A stretch of 34,952 nt of DNA from assembly GCA_004558205.1 (NCBI GenBank), contig SFDM01000034.1:1-34952 (forward strand), written 5' to 3'. Origin of the DNA: Pyramidobacter piscolens. GTDB lineage: Bacteria > Synergistota > Synergistia > Synergistales > Dethiosulfovibrionaceae. The position numbers were made by a program, and so were the translations under genes. The notes under the pieces were generated by a model. It was not told where the DNA came from, did not search any database, and was given only the letters and a program-made list of their open reading frames with translations. Shown here one piece after another: positions 31,051-34,952 of the stretch (its first letter is position 1; every line of letters starts with the position of its first letter).

Positions 31051-31605
31051 CTATTTCCTCAGCGCGTTCAACGTATCCAGAGCGCCGCCGAGTTTGCCGC
31101 CCAGTGTTGCGCCGAAGCCGCGCATGCTGTGCTCGTATTCAAGCAGCTGCTCTTTAATCGCCAGATGCTTTTTTCCCACATAGCCCACAAGCGCGCCCGT
31201 GCTGCCGATGATCCTGTGGCAGGGCAGAAAGAGGGGCCAGGGATTGAGGCGCATGGCCTGTCCCACGGCGCGGGCGGCTCCGGGCGAACCGCAGAGCTCG
31301 GCCATCTTTCCATAGGACAGGGTGTCGCCCTGCAGCACCCGCGAGAGCTGCTTGTAAACCTTTTCGAAAAAAGGCGAGACGGGACGCGGCGTCACCAGAG
31401 TCAAATCATAATCCCGCCCGTTCCAGAAAGAATCCCAGGCGCTGCTGAGCCATTCCGGAAGGACGTCTCCGCGCGGACAGGCGTCGGTATAGCTGACGGC
31501 CATAAGTCCGCGGTCGCACCATTCCAGCCACCAGCGCCCGATAGGCCCGTTCACGACACAGTGGCCCGTCGGCGCCGCATGGCACATCACTATTTTAATC
31601 GTCAT
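31051..31605 (-). CDS. ogt: Methylated-DNA--protein-cysteine methyltransferase
   Basis: A 184-residue suicide DNA-repair protein that takes alkyl groups from O6-alkylguanine onto its own cysteine. The acceptor C129 lies in LFLPCHRIIG. LSYGKMAELCGSPGAARAVG is the helix-turn-helix that flips the base; GALVGYVGKKHLAIKEQLLE is the closing helix. The arginine finger and NPWPLFLPCHR are as expected, although Pro-Trp is a slight variant of the usual NPxP. The ATG at 31605 follows GGTGGGGG; an upstream start at 31635 would overlap the previous gene. It is the last gene of a four-gene transcript, 20 bases after the ICMT-like gene. Confidence 0.9.
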   Translation of the reverse strand: MTIKIVMCHAAPTGHCVVNGPIGRWWLEWCDRGLMAVSYTDACPRGDVLPEWLSSAWDSFWNGRDYDLTLVTPRPVSPFFEKVYKQLSRVLQGDTLSYGKMAELCGSPGAARAVGQAMRLNPWPLFLPCHRIIGSTGALVGYVGKKHLAIKEQLLEYEHSMRGFGATLGGKLGGALDTLNALRK

Positions 31606-31625
31606 TTTACCCCCACCCCAAAAGC

Positions 31626-32207
31626 TTACCACCATAATCTTGAAATTATCAAAAGCGTCCCGACCAGCGTAACGATAACGGAGTGAACTTCGCTTTTTCT
31701 CAGAATGGAAATGTCATAGGGCCCCCTCAGGTTTTTCAGCTGAAAACTGTAGGCGCTCTTTGGGAAAAAGGCTCCCACTTTTTTCTTGTAATCGAGGTAT
31801 TCTTTTCCAAAGGACGCCTCTAAAAAGGCCTCTTCGTGAGGGACGATCAGCAGATTATACAGGATAAAAAAGGTGACAAGAAAGATCAACACCGCGAGGT
31901 TACCCGCAATCCAGGCCCAGCCAAGGCCAAGAAGCCCGTTGGCCGCGTAGAGAGGGTTCCTCATCAACGCGTAGGGGCCCCAGGTCGTCAGCCTGCGCGC
32001 TTTCACCTGCTCGCCCCGATAGAGCGTGATGCAGCCCACGCCCCAAAAGCGCAGCAGCTGCCCCAACAGCACCAGCGGCAGTCCCGCGGCGATCCTGCCC
32101 GGCACGGGGCAGGCCGTCGCGAGGATCGCGACAAAAAGAACGGTCCAGACGCCGCCGCGATATTTAAAGGCAAGCGTCCGCAATCGATGTACGGGATTAC
32201 CGCTCAT
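31626..32207 (-). CDS. ICMT/PEMT-like membrane methyltransferase
   Basis: A 193-residue integral membrane protein with four to five helices. GPYALMRNPLYAANGLLGLG and EEAFLEASFGKEYLDYKKKVGAFFP are the SAM-binding signatures of the isoprenylcysteine carboxyl methyltransferase / phospholipid methyltransferase group (RNPxY and the EE...FG..Y..Y pattern). Bacterial members methylate lipids or unknown small substrates. The ATG overlaps the stop of the upstream flippase-like gene (ATGA), so the two are translated together. An extra C-terminal helix (VHSVIVTLVGTLLIISRLWW) goes beyond the core domain. Fold is well supported; substrate is unknown. Confidence 0.85.
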   Translation of the reverse strand: MSGNPVHRLRTLAFKYRGGVWTVLFVAILATACPVPGRIAAGLPLVLLGQLLRFWGVGCITLYRGEQVKARRLTTWGPYALMRNPLYAANGLLGLGWAWIAGNLAVLIFLVTFFILYNLLIVPHEEAFLEASFGKEYLDYKKKVGAFFPKSAYSFQLKNLRGPYDISILRKSEVHSVIVTLVGTLLIISRLWW

Positions 32208-33265
32208 ATCTCACTGTCCTCGCCCGAGGCGGCGTCCTGCTCGCCGCTGATAATCCTTTCAGCGGTTCCCCAGCCGATCAGCCGGATCGCCACGATACAG
32301 CCCATGAAAATCGCCAGGTATTCCGTGAAGAAACGCCAGAGCACCGTCATGATCCCCGCCATGTTCCAGGGGACGAGAAGGCTGAAGACGGCGGCACCGC
32401 CGCCCTCCGCGACGCCGCTGGCGCCGGGGGTGGGTACGAAGTAGAGGATGAACATGAACACGCCCTGGGCAAGAATGGCCTGGCAATAGTCCACGGCCAT
32501 CCCGACGGCGTGAATCAGCATAGGCAGCACCGAGAACAGCGAAAGAAGATGGAACACGGAGAGGATCGCAGCGCACAGGAAATACCTGAACCCGGGGCCC
32601 ATCATGTGCTTCACGTTTTCAGAATAGCTGTCGATCTCTGAGCAGATCCTGCGGTAGACGAGGTGTACGCGGAGGTTTTTCAGGCATTTGAACTTCTTCA
32701 GAGACAGAATGGCCCTCGCGGCGAAACGCTTGATCACCTGCGGCTTGGTCACGCTGAGGATGAAGGCGGACCACATAATCACCGACAGGACACCGACATA
32801 AATGAACACGCCCTTCACAAGGAAGTGGCTTTTCACCAGTTCGGGCTCGAGGAAAAAGGCCGTGGGAGCGGCGATGCTCAGCAGGAAGGTGCTGAACAGG
32901 GTGCGTATCAGCGTGATCGCGATGCCCGATCCGACGGGAATTCCTGATTTATACAGCACATAGACCTGAAAGGGGCCTCCGCCGACCTGCATCGGCGTCA
33001 GGGCGCAGCCGAAATAATGCAGCCACGTCAACACGAGCCCCCGCCCAAAGGGAATGGAATACCCCATGGCTTTGGCGGTCATGCAGAAGCGCGAGGCGTC
33101 GCAGGACCAGGCCAGGAACACCAGCGCCAGAATGTACACGAGATAGATCTTCTTCGCGTGAAGAATGGTCCGCACTGCGCTTTTATCGATGCTCGTCGCG
33201 ACGATCAGTGCGCTGACTCCCAACGTAAGAAACAGGAATAGCGCCAGTCCTTTTCTCAAGCTCAT
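32204..33265 (-). CDS. UPF0104/LPG-synthase-type transmembrane protein
   Basis: A 353-residue inner-membrane protein with about eight helices, related to the flippase part of lysylphosphatidylglycerol synthase (MprF N-terminal domain, AglD-like proteins). Conserved blocks: HYFGCALTPMQVGGGPFQVY and YFVPTPGASGVAEGGGAAVF, where relatives have PGGxGxxE. The aminoacyl-transferase domain is absent, so a lipid-translocation role is inferred. GGAGG precedes the ATG, which overlaps the stop of the preceding gene by one base (TAATG). Next to an ICMT/PEMT-like enzyme, it suggests lipid modification. Confidence 0.85.
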   Translation of the reverse strand: MSLRKGLALFLFLTLGVSALIVATSIDKSAVRTILHAKKIYLVYILALVFLAWSCDASRFCMTAKAMGYSIPFGRGLVLTWLHYFGCALTPMQVGGGPFQVYVLYKSGIPVGSGIAITLIRTLFSTFLLSIAAPTAFFLEPELVKSHFLVKGVFIYVGVLSVIMWSAFILSVTKPQVIKRFAARAILSLKKFKCLKNLRVHLVYRRICSEIDSYSENVKHMMGPGFRYFLCAAILSVFHLLSLFSVLPMLIHAVGMAVDYCQAILAQGVFMFILYFVPTPGASGVAEGGGAAVFSLLVPWNMAGIMTVLWRFFTEYLAIFMGCIVAIRLIGWGTAERIISGEQDAASGEDSEI

Positions 33266-33873
33266 TATTCATCCTCCCCAGCGTCTTCCGAAAGAGCGCT
33301 TTCGTTTTTATCCTCAAACCAATCTCTCAGATCCTTGATCTGTTCCAAATAGCGCGCCAAGGCCCTCTTTTTCCAGTCGCTTTCATGCCAGGCCTGGGCT
33401 TCGGCGTAACGGCCTTCGGCCAGGTATGCCGCGAAAAAGCTGATCTCCTTTTTCAGCGGCGCCACCTCGGGAAGCTGGCCGTCATACTCCGGATAGGCGT
33501 CGCGAATCCCTTCAAAGACCTCTTCCTGCCAATTCAGGCAGTCCCGCACTTCGTCCAGCATCGAAGGTTCGTAGCTGCGCGAACTGTCAAGAATGGTCTG
33601 CAGCTCTCTGAAAACCGTCAGCAGCGACTCCTTCACTTCGTCAAGAATTTCAAGCCCCAACCCCCAAGGCGTGTTTGTGTGGACTTCAACGTCGATCTCG
33701 TCGGGTACGCTCAGGATATCCTTATCGTCGAGCGATTCGCCGTCGGAAAGCATATCCACAATGACACGGTCGTCGGAGGCCACCTTTTCACGCAGCGCTT
33801 CCAGCAGTTCTTCGCGCGATAACGAATCCATGTGCGGAAACGTCCATTCTGCTCCATCAATTAAAAATCTCAT
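33265..33873 (-). CDS. Unknown acidic protein, 202 residues
   Basis: I do not recognise the family. The protein is strongly acidic and mostly helical after an N-terminal strand pair (MRFLIDGAEWTFPHM). Residues about 20-60 (SLSREELLEALREKVASDDR, VIVDMLSDGESLDD) and 75-125 look like a coiled or helical-bundle segment. The middle (YPEYDGQLPEVAPLKKEIS) and the tail (LRDWFEDKNESALSEDAGED) are rich in Asp and Glu. It has no signal peptide. GGGGAGG five bases upstream supports the ATG at 33873 over 33924. It is the first gene of the four-gene operon and overlaps the flippase-like gene by one base, so it may regulate or accompany that membrane system. Confidence 0.75.
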   Translation of the reverse strand: MRFLIDGAEWTFPHMDSLSREELLEALREKVASDDRVIVDMLSDGESLDDKDILSVPDEIDVEVHTNTPWGLGLEILDEVKESLLTVFRELQTILDSSRSYEPSMLDEVRDCLNWQEEVFEGIRDAYPEYDGQLPEVAPLKKEISFFAAYLAEGRYAEAQAWHESDWKKRALARYLEQIKDLRDWFEDKNESALSEDAGEDE

Positions 33874-33944
33874 GCTTACCTCCCCATGGTCGTCAAGGCT
33901 GTAAATTACTGATAATTCTAGCACATACTCCTAGGAAAGAGCGA

Positions 33945-33972
33945 GTTACAATCAAAACTTTTATGATAAAAT
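33945..33972 (+). promoter_or_regulatory. Weak promoter candidate for ttcA
   Basis: GTTACA (33945-33950) and TAAAAT (33967-33972) are 16 bases apart, about 38 bases before the ATG. The operon on the other strand must also start in this short divergent gap. Confidence 0.35.
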
Positions 33973-34009
33973 TCATCCGTTCCTTTTTTGGGGAAGGAGA
34001 GTTTATTCT

Positions 34010-34816
34010 ATGAGACCATCAAATAACGCGGAAAAGGGCGAACCTCTCCGCATCAGCGGCAAAATTCGCAAACTGGCGGGCAAAGCCATTTACAGCTACG
34101 ACATGATCACGCCTGGAGACAGGATCGCCGTGGGCGTTTCCGGAGGGAAGGACAGCCTGCTGCTGCTCCACCTGCTGAAATACATGCAGGCCTACAGTCC
34201 CGTGAAATACGACCTGCAGGCGTGCTGCGTGGACATGACCGCCGGCGGCTGGAACACGGAGCCGCTTCAAAAACTGTGCGACTCCTTGCAGGTGCCTCTT
34301 CATATCGTGCCCTACGCGATCGAGAAGATTATCGACGAGCGTCAGGAACGTTCGCCCTGCAGCTTCTGCGCGAATATGCGCCGGGGCATCCTCAACACGA
34401 TCACGAAAAAGGTGGGCTGCAACAAACTGGCTCTGGGGCACAATCTGGACGACAGCGTGGAGACCACGCTGATGAACCTGCTGCGAAACGGGCGCTTCCG
34501 CTGCTACCAGCCCAAGCTGTGGCACGACCGCGCGGAGATCTGGGTCATCCGCCCGCTGATCTACCTGTCGGAGTACCAGATCCAGCGCGAGATCGACCGG
34601 CTGGGCGTGCGCACGGCCCAATACTGCTGCAAATTCGGCGCCGACACGGAACGTTCGCGCACAAAGCACATCATCGAGACGCTCAAGGCGTCGTTCCCCA
34701 ACATCAAGACCAGCGTCGTCCACGCCCTGGAAAACCACGCCGACGACGACTGCTGGCAAAAAATGCCCCAGCGTTACTTCAAAATGTACGGGCTACAAGA
34801 AAATTCTGAAGAATAA
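34010..34816 (+). CDS. ttcA: tRNA 2-thiocytidine biosynthesis protein TtcA-like
   Basis: A 268-residue PP-loop ATPase that thiolates cytidine 32 of certain tRNAs using ATP and an iron-sulfur cluster. SGGKDS (44-49) is the PP-loop, CSFC (C117, C120) the first cysteine pair and C206/C207 in QYCCKFG the likely third ligand. LGHNLDDSVETTLMNLL is the second family signature. The ATG follows AAGGAGA. A short charged N-terminal extension precedes the core. TtcA and the related TtuA group share these motifs; length and cysteine spacing favour TtcA. It is transcribed away from the four-gene operon. Confidence 0.9.
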   Translation: MRPSNNAEKGEPLRISGKIRKLAGKAIYSYDMITPGDRIAVGVSGGKDSLLLLHLLKYMQAYSPVKYDLQACCVDMTAGGWNTEPLQKLCDSLQVPLHIVPYAIEKIIDERQERSPCSFCANMRRGILNTITKKVGCNKLALGHNLDDSVETTLMNLLRNGRFRCYQPKLWHDRAEIWVIRPLIYLSEYQIQREIDRLGVRTAQYCCKFGADTERSRTKHIIETLKASFPNIKTSVVHALENHADDDCWQKMPQRYFKMYGLQENSEE

Positions 34817-34835
34817 ATTGCGGTTTACCGGCGTC

Positions 34836-34952
34836 ACTCGCTAAACGTCCCAGCTGCTCGAACCCTTCCCCGGCCCAATCCTCACCGTACAAACGTACGC
34901 CTCCGGTTGGGCCGGGGGAAGGCTTCTTCGCACCTGGAACGTTTATCGAGCG
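34836..34952. repeat. Foldback element at the window edge
   Basis: Two arms pair almost end to end: CGCTAAACGT...CCAG near 34840-34852 against ACGTTTATCGAGCG at the window end, and CCTTCCCCGGCCCAA (34864-34878) against TTGGGCCGGGGGAAGG (34907-34922). A small GTAC/GTAC stem lies at the tip. It may end the ttcA transcript but has no T-run. It may extend beyond the window. Confidence 0.6.

Overview
The window looks like part of a GC-rich (roughly 60% by eye) anaerobic diderm, most likely a Synergistota bacterium close to Pyramidobacter or Jonquetella. That assignment is inference. It rests on an amino-acid and peptide oriented gene set (paired alanine/glycine symporters, an M20 amidohydrolase, methylmalonyl-CoA epimerase), on outer-membrane type V secretion, and on an archaeal-type D-aminoacyl-tRNA deacylase. 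No rRNA or species marker is present.

Layout. 1-2150: a Skp/OmpH-like gene, a GntR regulator, a structured palindrome and interspersed repeats. 2154-12283: a giant autotransporter (3,245 residues, minus strand) whose leader carries a good promoter, a GEMM-I (c-di-GMP-I type) riboswitch and an intrinsic terminator. 12556-16111: a remnant of an amino-acid ABC ATPase, then two tandem AGCS symporter genes. 16906-20374: an SfsA-domain protein overlapping a DTD2-like deacylase, then an M20 amidohydrolase. 20601-22143: a Sel1-repeat protein and a 56-residue membrane protein. 22491-24427: methylmalonyl-CoA epimerase, then a second autotransporter locus reduced to signal peptide plus half a barrel, out of frame, yet still behind a strong promoter and two tandem GEMM-I-like aptamers. 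25152-29393: nitroreductase, prepilin peptidase, universal stress protein, isochorismatase-fold hydrolase and an unknown protein. 29459-30472: tRNA-Pro(CGG), smpB and ssrA (tmRNA). 31051-33873: a minus-strand four-gene operon (unknown acidic protein, flippase-like membrane protein, ICMT-like methyltransferase, alkyl-DNA methyltransferase). 34010-34816: ttcA, followed by a foldback element at the window edge.

Two themes stand out. First, both autotransporter loci have the same leader design (sigma-70 promoter, one or two GEMM-I aptamers, terminator hairpin, signal peptide), which suggests a surface-adhesin regulon read out by a cyclic dinucleotide. Second, the intergenic DNA is packed with a MITE-like foldback element of about 265 bp: eight full or near-full copies plus fragments in 35 kb. 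Its ends form the stop codons of two genes, and it sits beside gene and IS200 remnants. A second repeat family of about 130 bp flanks the universal stress gene. The main uncertainties are riboswitch ligand specificity, whether the second autotransporter is a true deletion or an assembly collapse, and several start codons.
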